From positions 1 to 56,795 of the forward strand of contig CALDAH010000011.1 in NCBI GenBank assembly GCA_937903135.1: a stretch of 56,795 nucleotides of DNA. Reading direction: 5' to 3'. Of the stretch, positions 7,906-15,895 are shown piece after piece. The translations under genes and the position numbers were made by a program. Under the pieces are notes generated by a model that saw only the letters and a program-made list of their open reading frames with translations, did no database searches and was not told where the DNA came from. Numbering within the stretch: position 1 is the stretch's first letter; each line of letters opens with the position of its first letter. The DNA comes from an uncultured Alphaproteobacteria bacterium (GTDB lineage Bacteria > Pseudomonadota > Alphaproteobacteria > Rs-D84).

Positions 7906-9414
7906 ATGATCGGATTAAAAAAAATATTTATATCTATATTGTTCTGTATGGCGGCCAGTATGGCATACGGGGAAAGCTTGTTTTATGAAGACGAGCCTGT
8001 TCGTGACGGTATAAACGTATTTAATGTATCCGATACATTTGCGGATATTTATGAAAAGCTGGCGGGCGTAAATTGGGGCGGGAAAAATATTAACATCGCC
8101 ATAGAAAGCCTGGAAAAGCTAAACCCGAATGCCCACGTCGCGGCGACGGATGAACGGGTTGTTCTGGTCTGGGGGGATTCAATTATTGCGAACTATCCGC
8201 GTCCGGCGTTTGCCGATTGGAAAGGCTTTGGCGAGATTACAACGGCGCTGCTGTTAAAGCTGCGTGAATACGATCCGGCCCTGCGCGGCCTTAGCGAAAG
8301 CGAGCTGTATCAGAACGTGGTTTCTGTATTAATGCAGGGGATAGATGAAAACGGTCGCTATATTTTCTCGCGTCAGGCCGAGACCAGCGAAGACGGCCGT
8401 ATTTTAACAACGGTTGGTATTACAGGCGCACGTGACGGGCGGGGAAATTTTCGCGTTCATGGCATTTTCAAGGGCGCACCCGCCGACGTGGCCGGCATTC
8501 ATCCCGGGGATATAATTTCCACGATTAACGGCCGGGCGGTATCTAAAATATCGGATTGGGAATTAGAATCTGTTTTATCCGGCTATAACTCTGGGACATC
8601 TAAAATAAAACTATTAACGCCGTCGGGCGATCGTGATGTTGTTTTGCGCCGGGCGACGGTCGTTTTGGCCGATACAGATGTTATTCATCGCAGCAACCCT
8701 GATACCGGCGGGATATTAGAAATTGTCGTTCATAATATATCCGATAACGCCGTCGGAATTATTAACGAAGCGTTGGCGAAATACGATTCCCTGTCGGGGA
8801 TTATATTGGATCTGCGCGCGACAACCGGTGATGACGAACGGGCGGCGGCAAAAATGGCCGGGCTGTTTATCGGGCCAATGCCTGCAATGCGAATTGTTGA
8901 AACTGCCCGCGACGAGGTAGAGGTTGTCCCCGGCGGTGCGGCGGTAACAGATGCGCCAATGGTTGTTTTAATGTCCAATATGACCCGCGGCACGGCCGAG
9001 GCTTTGGCCGGCGCAATTTATGAAAACGAACGCGGCGTGTTGGTCGGAACGCCTACGGCCGGGGCGGCGCGTATTGCATCGCGGATTGATTTAAATAACG
9101 GTGGTGCGTTGGAATTGCTTAACAAATCAATTAAAACGGGGAAGGGGCGCGCTATTGACGGACGCGGAATTTTCCCGATTGTATGTCTGTCGAATATCCG
9201 AACCGAACAGCAGAGGGATGTATTCTTTTTAAATGTTATAAATAATAATTTTAATGCCCAGGATTTTAACAAAGACGAAGATATCGCCCCGGATGTTATT
9301 CGTCGTGGTTGCCCTACGATTACCAGTGGCGCAGACGAAGACGCCGTGGCCGCAGCTGTGGCGGTAAAGATTTTAACGGATAAAAAGGTTTATAATAACC
9401 TTGTTGCGCAATAG
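7906..9414 (+). CDS. S41-family (C-terminal processing protease-like) protein, probably inactive
   Basis: A 502-residue exported protein with a signal peptide (residues 1-22, cleavage after SMAYG). A PDZ domain lies at about 180-255 (FKGAPADVAGIHPGD), followed by a ClpP/crotonase-like S41 core (GIILDLRATTGDD, then VVLMSNMTRGTAEALAGAI, then GTPTAGAA). In E. coli Tsp the Ser/Lys dyad lies in SASASE and GEPTFGKG. By hand alignment the Ser position is Gly362 and the Lys position is Ala387, so peptidase activity is unlikely. It may bind C-termini or act as a scaffold in the periplasm. It sits between secF and a PAP2 phosphatase. Confidence 0.8.
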   Translation: MIGLKKIFISILFCMAASMAYGESLFYEDEPVRDGINVFNVSDTFADIYEKLAGVNWGGKNINIAIESLEKLNPNAHVAATDERVVLVWGDSIIANYPRPAFADWKGFGEITTALLLKLREYDPALRGLSESELYQNVVSVLMQGIDENGRYIFSRQAETSEDGRILTTVGITGARDGRGNFRVHGIFKGAPADVAGIHPGDIISTINGRAVSKISDWELESVLSGYNSGTSKIKLLTPSGDRDVVLRRATVVLADTDVIHRSNPDTGGILEIVVHNISDNAVGIINEALAKYDSLSGIILDLRATTGDDERAAAKMAGLFIGPMPAMRIVETARDEVEVVPGGAAVTDAPMVVLMSNMTRGTAEALAGAIYENERGVLVGTPTAGAARIASRIDLNNGGALELLNKSIKTGKGRAIDGRGIFPIVCLSNIRTEQQRDVFFLNVINNNFNAQDFNKDEDIAPDVIRRGCPTITSGADEDAVAAAVAVKILTDKKVYNNLVAQ

Positions 9415-9436
9415 TTAAATATAAGGGGCGGGCATA

Positions 9437-10129
9437 ATGTTTTTAACACCTGATAATAAAATTAGATGGAAGCTGTTGGGAATATCAACAATATTTGTCG
9501 TTCTGATTATATTGGCGGGTGTGTTATGGTTTGATAAACCGCTGTTCTTGTTTATTCGTGGTTTTTATAGTGTTAAATTTTCGCTTTTCGGTGAGATTTT
9601 TTCATATAAAAATTGGTTACTGGTATCCGCTTTTATATCTGTGATGTTTTATCTGAAAAAAACACTAGATTCAGGGGACAATTTCAAAAAAATAACAAAA
9701 CGCTTTGCAATTGGTGCTTTTTTAGAAGATTTTCTGCAAAAAACAAAGACTAGTTATGCGTTTTTTATATTTTGCTCTGTCTTTTTCGCGTGTGCGGTAA
9801 TCGGTGTGTTAAAGGTGCTTATTGGGCGCGCCCGGCCAGTGTTATTCGAGGCACTGGATATCACGGGATTTTATCCGCCGTCGTTTGACTGGGTATTTAA
9901 TTCCATGCCATCGGGCCATGCCACGGCAACGTTTGCGGGACTGGTTATGCTGGGGCTGTTGATGCCGCGGGCAAAACCGTTTACGTGGACGTTGGCAACC
10001 GTGGTTGGATTGTCCCGGGTTGTGGCCGGGGCGCATTGGCCGACGGATGTTATTTTAGGGGCATTTGTCGGAATGGTCGCCGCAGATTTAACCAAGGCAT
10101 TTTTAAAATCACGATATCTAAGGTTTTAA
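9437..10129 (+). CDS. PAP2-family membrane phosphatase
   Basis: A 230-residue multi-pass protein with the three-part acid phosphatase signature: K-x6-RP (KVLIGRARP), PSGH (MPSGHATAT) and SR-x5-H-x3-D (SRVVAGAHWPTD). About five or six membrane segments are visible. PAP2 proteins of this type remove phosphate from lipid carriers such as undecaprenyl pyrophosphate, phosphatidylglycerol phosphate or lipid A; the substrate cannot be read from sequence. The ATG is preceded by AAGGGG. An intrinsic terminator follows, closing the run that starts at yajC. Confidence 0.85.
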   Translation: MFLTPDNKIRWKLLGISTIFVVLIILAGVLWFDKPLFLFIRGFYSVKFSLFGEIFSYKNWLLVSAFISVMFYLKKTLDSGDNFKKITKRFAIGAFLEDFLQKTKTSYAFFIFCSVFFACAVIGVLKVLIGRARPVLFEALDITGFYPPSFDWVFNSMPSGHATATFAGLVMLGLLMPRAKPFTWTLATVVGLSRVVAGAHWPTDVILGAFVGMVAADLTKAFLKSRYLRF

Positions 10130-10136
10130 AACATTG

Positions 10137-10159
10137 GCATCCCGGGGGATGCTTTTTTT
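10137..10159 (+). terminator. Intrinsic terminator after the PAP2 gene
   Basis: GCATCCC and GGGATGC form a stem with a very short loop, directly followed by seven T. Confidence 0.75.
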
Positions 10160-10189
10160 ATTAATTTGAACTTTTTTCCGACCTGAATT

Positions 10190-10200
10190 TATGATATAAT
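10190..10200 (+). promoter_or_regulatory. Extended -10 promoter element for the barrel protein gene
   Basis: TATGATATAAT contains the extended -10 form TGnTATAAT, 24 bases before the start codon. No good -35 is seen at 16-18 bases; TTGAAC lies too far upstream. The same 11 bases recur upstream of the SPOR gene, nlpD and sufC. Confidence 0.5.
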
Positions 10201-10223
10201 TTTTTCAAAAGGAGTTATTTATA

Positions 10224-11474
10224 ATGAAAAAGCAGATGTCTTTGTTTATTTGGGCGGCGGCATTATTTGGTATGAATCCGGTATTCGCTGCTACGAATAT
10301 TGGCCCGCGTGCCGCATCCAGTGTTGATTTAACAAACGGACCTGCGACACGTACGCGCACAAATGTAAATTATAAGAAGTATGAAACACGTACCTCTTCT
10401 AAAACATATGATGTTCGCGATGGACGTAATCTGTATTATACAGAACCGGCAAAGCGCAGTACATTATACAAAGAATACGATGCCGGCAGAACAGGGGCGG
10501 CAGCAAAAACATCTGTGCGGACAACACGTACAGAAACCGCACGCCGCGAATTAAAACGTAAATATTATCTGGCACACCCGTTCTTTCAGCCGTTAAAGGG
10601 TAAATTCGGTTCGGTTACCGATTTGTCATATACGATGAATTCATATGATTTTTCAAACAAACCGATTGCTGTGGATATTGACGGAACGCAATATTCTTTC
10701 TTTGGCGGTGACGGAAAATGGGATATGAAGCAGTTCGCGATAAAAGAAGATTTTAGCTATGGTATTACCGATACGATCGCTGTTTTGGGAATGCTGAAAT
10801 ACGACTCGTCTGATTATAAATTTAAATGGGACGTCGGCGCAGATGATAAAATGGACGATAACGGTTTAAATCTGTTCGGTATCGGGGCGCAGTGGCGTTT
10901 TATGGATAACGAAAAATGGATCGCGACATTATCCGGATATTTCCAGCATCAAAAAGATATATCTAATAACTATATCTTGGATTTAAAGGGCGGGTATAAG
11001 ATTTCGTCATCAACGATTTACGGTGTTGCGCGCGGCTGGTATGTTGACTTTGATGGTAATACATACGGAAACGGCGTTGAAGGGAATGACGTAAACGGAA
11101 ATGCCGGGCAGTTATATCTGGCGTATAAAACAAATACAAGCGATGCGTTTTATATAGAAGGTGGCGTCGGGGTATTTAGTGTTCTTGACGAGGATTGGAC
11201 ATTAAACCTAGAGGCGGTATTGGGTCATTATGACTGGCATCAGCAGGCATCTATTAAGGGTGCAATCGGATGGCAGCCGAATGAATGGTTCGCATTAAAC
11301 CTGTATGCAAAGACCGCGTTCTATGACAGTGCAAATGATAAAACATTAGATTTGTACTGGAAAGGTACGACCGATAACGGTATAAGATTGGATTATTTAA
11401 CCAAAATTGGCGATGCTAAGTTGGATAATTATTCTGAAACAACCGTTGGCGTCCAGGCAATATTTTATTTCTAG
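10224..11474 (+). CDS. Outer-membrane beta-barrel protein
   Basis: A 416-residue secreted protein with a signal peptide (residues 1-22, ending PVFA). Residues 25-115 are an Arg/Thr/Lys-rich, low-complexity stretch with many Tyr (TRTRTNVNYKKY, RTTRTETARRE). From about residue 120 onward amphipathic beta-strands alternate with Asp/Asn/Gly-rich turns. The last residues (TTVGVQAIFYF) match the terminal beta-strand signal read by the BAM complex. I do not recognise the family; transport, adhesion or structural roles are all possible. AAAGGAG precedes the ATG and a good -10 lies upstream. Confidence 0.75.
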   Translation: MKKQMSLFIWAAALFGMNPVFAATNIGPRAASSVDLTNGPATRTRTNVNYKKYETRTSSKTYDVRDGRNLYYTEPAKRSTLYKEYDAGRTGAAAKTSVRTTRTETARRELKRKYYLAHPFFQPLKGKFGSVTDLSYTMNSYDFSNKPIAVDIDGTQYSFFGGDGKWDMKQFAIKEDFSYGITDTIAVLGMLKYDSSDYKFKWDVGADDKMDDNGLNLFGIGAQWRFMDNEKWIATLSGYFQHQKDISNNYILDLKGGYKISSSTIYGVARGWYVDFDGNTYGNGVEGNDVNGNAGQLYLAYKTNTSDAFYIEGGVGVFSVLDEDWTLNLEAVLGHYDWHQQASIKGAIGWQPNEWFALNLYAKTAFYDSANDKTLDLYWKGTTDNGIRLDYLTKIGDAKLDNYSETTVGVQAIFYF

Positions 11475-11487
11475 TCAAATATTTATA

Positions 11488-11538
11488 TAATTCCGGTTTC
11501 GGGGACGAGGCCGGAATTATGCACGCCTGTTTTTTTTA
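11488..11538 (+). terminator. Stem-loop with delayed T-tract
   Basis: A perfect 10-base stem (ATAATTCCGG with CCGGAATTAT, loop of 14) is followed after nine bases by eight T. The delay makes it a weak intrinsic terminator; an mRNA-stabilising 3' hairpin is equally possible. Confidence 0.4.
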
Positions 11539-11583
11539 GACCAGGTCATTTTTATATAAAATAAATCCAGGGGGGATTATTCA

Positions 11584-12309
11584 ATGCGTAAGATTATAGC
11601 ATTAGGGGTGTTTTCATTAATTGCAATTTTTGGAACAGGTATTGCTCGCGCCGATGATATGTTGGCCCGTGATACATCTGATCCGATGTATATGCTGGGG
11701 ATTGAAGAGATTTTGTCCGAAACGAATCTGACGTATTGGGATAAAGTTCTGCGTTTAGGGCAAAGTATTTCATATGGTTTAAATAACCGTTTAACGGTTC
11801 ATGGAAATCTGCATTATCAAAATGATTTTGACGGTGACGAAGATGGTTTTTCCAGCTTTGATATCGGGGGCGTATATCGTATGGGAACAGGCGATGATAA
11901 TGCTGCGCGTATAATGTATGACGTTTTATTTGGATTTAAATTCGGCGGCAGTTCACATGTTCGCACCCCATGGTTCGCGGATTCAACGTATTATGCCGGG
12001 TTGCGTTTTGGTCGCCAATGGGCGGGAATGACGTTGGCAGGAACGATTAAATCCAGTTGGATTTTTGATGATCATCGCGGTATGTCATATATTGATTTTA
12101 TCCCCGAGGCGTATTTTCGTCTGAACCCAGATTGGCGTATCGGGGCAGGTGTAATTATACGCAAGGCGACAAATCCGGATTACGATCAGGAATGGTTGAA
12201 TTTTAAATTAATTCGTCAGTATGGCCGTACGCAGTATATCGGACATTTGGATTATGAATTCGAAAGTGAAGATGTTCAGATCGGCGCAAAGGTCAATATA
12301 TTATTTTAG
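11584..12309 (+). CDS. Outer-membrane beta-barrel protein
   Basis: A 241-residue exported protein with a signal peptide (residues 1-23, ending GIARA). The mature part shows repeated amphipathic strands with aromatic girdles (RLTVHGNLHYQND, FSSFDIGGVYRMG, RIGAGVIIRKA) and ends in EDVQIGAKVNILF, a typical BAM recognition strand with terminal Phe. The size suggests a barrel of roughly 10-12 strands. The family is not recognised. GGGGGGA lies upstream of the ATG. It follows the larger barrel gene but is separated by a stem-loop; a terminator closes it. Confidence 0.75.
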   Translation: MRKIIALGVFSLIAIFGTGIARADDMLARDTSDPMYMLGIEEILSETNLTYWDKVLRLGQSISYGLNNRLTVHGNLHYQNDFDGDEDGFSSFDIGGVYRMGTGDDNAARIMYDVLFGFKFGGSSHVRTPWFADSTYYAGLRFGRQWAGMTLAGTIKSSWIFDDHRGMSYIDFIPEAYFRLNPDWRIGAGVIIRKATNPDYDQEWLNFKLIRQYGRTQYIGHLDYEFESEDVQIGAKVNILF

Positions 12310-12318
12310 TTTTATTAA

Positions 12319-12346
12319 ATACCCGCGATCCTGCGGGTATTTTTTT
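12319..12346 (+). terminator. Intrinsic terminator after the barrel gene
   Basis: ATACCCGC and GCGGGTAT form an eight-base stem around a six-base loop, followed by six T. It lies just before the convergent rarA stop. Confidence 0.85.
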
Positions 12347-12349
12347 ATC

Positions 12350-13630
12350 CTAATTTTTTTTATTTATTTTTTCACGCATCGCATCCCAATAGTCCAGTCG
12401 TTTTTTTATCTCGCGTTCGAAGCCGCGTTCAACGGGATAGTAAAATTTTTGCCGTGCCATTGCGTCGGGAAAACAATTTTGGCCGCTAAATCCTGATGCC
12501 GTATCCGGGTCGTATATATAATCGCGCCCATAGCCTAGGTCCTTCATCATTTTTGTCGGGGCGTTTAGGATATTTTTAGGCGGCATTAAACTGCCGTTTT
12601 CCCGCGCGGCCCGCCATGCCGCCCCCTGGGCGCGGTAGTTCCCGATGCTTTTCGGGGCCGTCCCTAGGTATATTACCAATTCCGTCAGGGCGATGTCACC
12701 CTCGGGGCTGCCCATCCGTTCGTATAATTGCCACGCGGCCAGGGCAATCTGCATTGCGTTCGGATCGGCCAGGCCGATATCTTCCATCGCGAATCGCGCC
12801 AGGCGACGAAATAGGTAGCGCGGATCTTGGCCGGATAAAATCATTCGCGCCGTCCAGTACAGGGCCGCATCTGTATCCGATGCGCGCAGTGATTTATGAA
12901 CCGCAGATATTAGGTTATAGTGTTCATCCCCGTTTTTATCGGACATCGGCGCGCGTTTTTGAATAACGTTATCCAATTCGTCGGGCGATAAATCGTTTTT
13001 AAATTTTGCCGAGATTAGGTATTCAACCGTATTTAATAAAAATCGCGCGTCGCCATCTGCGATCTGCGATAAATGAACGCGCCCGGCCGCGTCCAACGGC
13101 AGGCGGGTTTTTAAAAACTCTTCGGCCCGGGATATAAGTGTATTTAAATCCTCGGTTGACAACGGCTGAAGCACGCCAATATGACAGCGCGATAGTAACG
13201 CGTTGTTTAGATTAAAGCTTGGGTTTTCGGTTGTCGCGCCGATAAATACAACCGTCCCATCCTCAAGATACGGGAGCAGGGTATCCTGCTGGGTTTTATT
13301 AAAGCGATGAATTTCATCAATAAATAAAAGTGTCCCGCGGCCAATCTGACTGTTCATGCGCGCGGCATCCATTGCCTTTTTTATATCGGCGGTCCCGGAA
13401 AATACGGCCGACATCGGCATAAATTCCATATCAACTGAATTTGCCAATGCCCGGGCAATCGTTGTTTTCCCACATCCTGGCGGCCCCCATAAAATTAAAT
13501 TAGACAGCTTACCGTTATCAACCATACGCCGAACCAGGCCGTTTTCGCCCAATAGCGTACGTTGACCTACGATATCATCAATAGTATTCGGACGCATTTT
13601 ATCAGCAAGAGGTCGGCTGTCGGTTTTCAT
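12350..13630 (-). CDS. rarA: Replication-associated recombination protein RarA (MgsA)
   Basis: A 426-residue AAA+ ATPase acting at stalled forks, related to the clamp-loader family. It begins with RPLADKMRPNTIDDIVGQ. Walker A is GPPGCGKTT, Walker B is LLFIDEIHRF, sensor 1 is GATTENPSF, and the arginine finger lies in NALLSRC. The C-terminal half carries the tetramerisation region (LIYLGTAPKSIGNY, GRDYIYDP). Length matches the family. It is a single gene on the minus strand, convergent with the barrel gene and divergent from the MucR-like gene. Confidence 0.94.
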   Translation of the reverse strand: MKTDSRPLADKMRPNTIDDIVGQRTLLGENGLVRRMVDNGKLSNLILWGPPGCGKTTIARALANSVDMEFMPMSAVFSGTADIKKAMDAARMNSQIGRGTLLFIDEIHRFNKTQQDTLLPYLEDGTVVFIGATTENPSFNLNNALLSRCHIGVLQPLSTEDLNTLISRAEEFLKTRLPLDAAGRVHLSQIADGDARFLLNTVEYLISAKFKNDLSPDELDNVIQKRAPMSDKNGDEHYNLISAVHKSLRASDTDAALYWTARMILSGQDPRYLFRRLARFAMEDIGLADPNAMQIALAAWQLYERMGSPEGDIALTELVIYLGTAPKSIGNYRAQGAAWRAARENGSLMPPKNILNAPTKMMKDLGYGRDYIYDPDTASGFSGQNCFPDAMARQKFYYPVERGFEREIKKRLDYWDAMREKINKKN

Positions 13631-13667
13631 TTTTATTTTACTTTTGTTTTATTTGCAATTTATTATG

Positions 13668-13676
13668 TGGTATAAT
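13668..13676 (+). promoter_or_regulatory. Extended -10 element for the MucR-like gene
   Basis: TGGTATAAT is an extended -10 (TGnTATAAT), about 30 bases before the TTG start of the regulator gene. A TTGCAA at 13653 is too close (12 bases) to act as its -35. Confidence 0.45.
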
Positions 13677-13706
13677 AATTGTATTACATAAACATGGGAT
13701 TAGCAA

Positions 13707-14084
13707 TTGGTAAATAGTGATAAAAATTCTGAGTTTGCGTTGGCGGTTGCGAACCTGGCTGCGGCGGCAATGGCGGCAAATCCGGGAATGGATATGGCCA
13801 CGGCCGTGGCTGCGGCGCGCGAAACATTACGCGGCGCAACCGTTAGTCCGCGGCAGATTGAACAATCGGTCCTCCCGGATAAAATTCAATGCCTGGAGGA
13901 TGGTACGTGGCATATTATGCTGCGCCGGTATATTAAACGTAAATTCAATATGACCCCGGAACAGTATCGTCAGAAATGGGGACTGCCAAATAATTACCCG
14001 TTCGTTGCGCCGAACTATACCCAGCGGCGTTCTAAGATTGCGAAAAAGACCGGGCTGGGTAAAACAAAATCAGGGGAAAAATAA
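13707..14084 (+). CDS. MucR/Ros-family transcriptional regulator with altered zinc-finger ligands
   Basis: A 125-residue Ros/MucR-type DNA-binding protein. The N-terminal 45 residues form an Ala-rich helical segment, probably for oligomerisation. The DNA-binding core has the family signature SVLPDKIQCLEDG, MTPEQYRQKWGLP, YPFVAPNY and KKTGLG. In classical members a Cys, a Cys or Asp and two His bind zinc. Here Cys62 and the EDG acid remain, but the two His positions are Tyr75 and Lys79, so classical zinc binding is unlikely. Zinc-free Ros homologues are known in Mesorhizobium. The start is TTG at 13707 with GGGA upstream; no in-frame ATG precedes it. Confidence 0.85.
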   Translation: MVNSDKNSEFALAVANLAAAAMAANPGMDMATAVAAARETLRGATVSPRQIEQSVLPDKIQCLEDGTWHIMLRRYIKRKFNMTPEQYRQKWGLPNNYPFVAPNYTQRRSKIAKKTGLGKTKSGEK

Positions 14085-15895
14085 TGGCTGATAAAATAAC
14101 AACAGCCGAAAGGTTGGGGAAAAAATTAGATGCCGGGGCAGATATATTTAAAGATGCACGGTTAAAGCTTTTAGATATTCATACAATATCTGGGCCGAAA
14201 AATACTCTGAAAATCAGCGCGGTTGTGTTATTTTGGCTGGCGCAAAATTCCATAAAAGTATTTAACAAAGCATTTGTTAATAATTCTTTGCTGCGAATAA
14301 TGGAACGCGGTACGGAAAAACTGTTCAGCGATAAAGATATAAATATCGCGGGCAAGATCATAAAAAATAACCCATGGATATTATCATACCTTGCATACTT
14401 TATGATGATCGGCAGTATTTTGTCCGCCGCCGATCGTAATCGGGCGGATAGCAATGATGGGGGGGGTAAAAAAATCGCGCAAACCGAAAACACCCGCAGG
14501 GCAGAGCCGAATACCGAGACATTAGCAAAGGATATATTTTCGCATTCCGCGGCCCGTAAAACCGCCGATGTATCGCTGGATAGATACTGGCCCGATATCG
14601 TTATCGGATTAACTGAACTGGAAACATATTACCCCGAGCCGCGGCGCAATCCGGGTGAAAAACGCTATACATCTGGTCTGGGGCTGACGTGGACATACAA
14701 ATACAATAACAGCGGCGCGCTGCGTCAAACCCCGAACGGGGAAGATACACCGGCCCGGGGTATGGATGACAATTTTGAACAGCTGCGTCGGCATTTAATC
14801 GCTGAAACATTTCCACGTCTGGTCCGTGTTACGGCCGGTCGGGAAAATATAACGGATCGGGCGGCAATTGCGCTGGTATACGCGGGATATCAACGATTGG
14901 CGGATATGGATCGTATTGCTGAAAAAATTAATAACGCCAAAAATGACCAACAAATCGCGGACGCTTTTATGGACGTTGGTAATATGAATTCCAAGTGGCT
15001 GAAAGGGACATTAAAACGTCGCTGGATATGTGCTGCATATGCTATCGGTGCGATAACATCAGACGATCTGTTGAATATGAATCGTGATGCATTCTCGGCT
15101 GTGGATATAAATACTATTATCCGCCACGGGCATTTCCTATTGGGGCCCGAGACTGTAAAATACGTACTCTCGCGCAGGAACTCTAATAATACTGTATCGG
15201 ATTTTCTAAATGGCTTTGAAACGGGGCGCGGTATTCTGGCGGCGGTCGGCGTTGATAAAGCAGCGCATGATTCGTCGGTCGCGATGGCCACAGATGTAAA
15301 TATTGAAAAATCAATGGTGTTCTGTAATCGCGCTGACCGGTCGCTGGCAAAAAAGAATTATACCAGGGCAATAGATTTGTTTAAACAGGCAATTGACCAT
15401 GACCCGGATAATATAGAGGCATATAGCAGCCTGGCGTTGGCATATAATAAACTTGGTGATCAAAAATCCGATATTAAATTTTACGAACAAGCTATCGTGG
15501 CCGTTGCGGGATGTAATCAGCGGATGAACGACAATAAAGAATTATTGCTAGACTATGATATAAAGGCCGCGTCGTATTATAACGCCGGCCGTGCCCGCGA
15601 GAAAATTGCAAATATTTACGAACTGCAGGGCAAAAAAGATTTAGCCCAAGAAAACATGCGGCTGGCGCTGAATAACTATAAAACCGCATTGGAAAATTGC
15701 CGGCAGGGGAACGGGGGCGCCGCGCGAATTGATCTATATAGCCGGTTAATTAAGAAGTTAGAGAATAAGCTAAAAAACAAAACCGTGGCATATGAATCAG
15801 GGGCGATTAAGATTAATAATATTCAAAAACAGCGCGAGGCTGATATCTATGGATTACCATTTAACGGAAATATTATACCAGGGGGACGTTTATGA
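14084..15895 (+). CDS. Membrane protein with lysozyme-like region and TPR repeats
   Basis: A 603-residue protein. Two hydrophobic segments lie near residues 44-60 and 105-125. A middle domain (about 165-390) contains IGLTELETYYPEP, TSGLGLTWTY and LKGTLKRRW, which faintly recall the catalytic-Glu, glycine-turn and basic segments of GH24 phage-type lysozymes; this is only a guess. From about residue 410 there are tetratricopeptide repeats (NYTRAIDLFKQAIDHDPDN, AYSSLALAYNKLGD), ending near 560. Its ATG lies at the MucR gene's stop, and its stop overlaps the ybeY-lnt start (ATGA), so the three form one operon. A role in cell-wall remodelling or protein scaffolding is possible but unproven. Confidence 0.7.
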   Translation: MADKITTAERLGKKLDAGADIFKDARLKLLDIHTISGPKNTLKISAVVLFWLAQNSIKVFNKAFVNNSLLRIMERGTEKLFSDKDINIAGKIIKNNPWILSYLAYFMMIGSILSAADRNRADSNDGGGKKIAQTENTRRAEPNTETLAKDIFSHSAARKTADVSLDRYWPDIVIGLTELETYYPEPRRNPGEKRYTSGLGLTWTYKYNNSGALRQTPNGEDTPARGMDDNFEQLRRHLIAETFPRLVRVTAGRENITDRAAIALVYAGYQRLADMDRIAEKINNAKNDQQIADAFMDVGNMNSKWLKGTLKRRWICAAYAIGAITSDDLLNMNRDAFSAVDINTIIRHGHFLLGPETVKYVLSRRNSNNTVSDFLNGFETGRGILAAVGVDKAAHDSSVAMATDVNIEKSMVFCNRADRSLAKKNYTRAIDLFKQAIDHDPDNIEAYSSLALAYNKLGDQKSDIKFYEQAIVAVAGCNQRMNDNKELLLDYDIKAASYYNAGRAREKIANIYELQGKKDLAQENMRLALNNYKTALENCRQGNGGAARIDLYSRLIKKLENKLKNKTVAYESGAIKINNIQKQREADIYGLPFNGNIIPGGRL

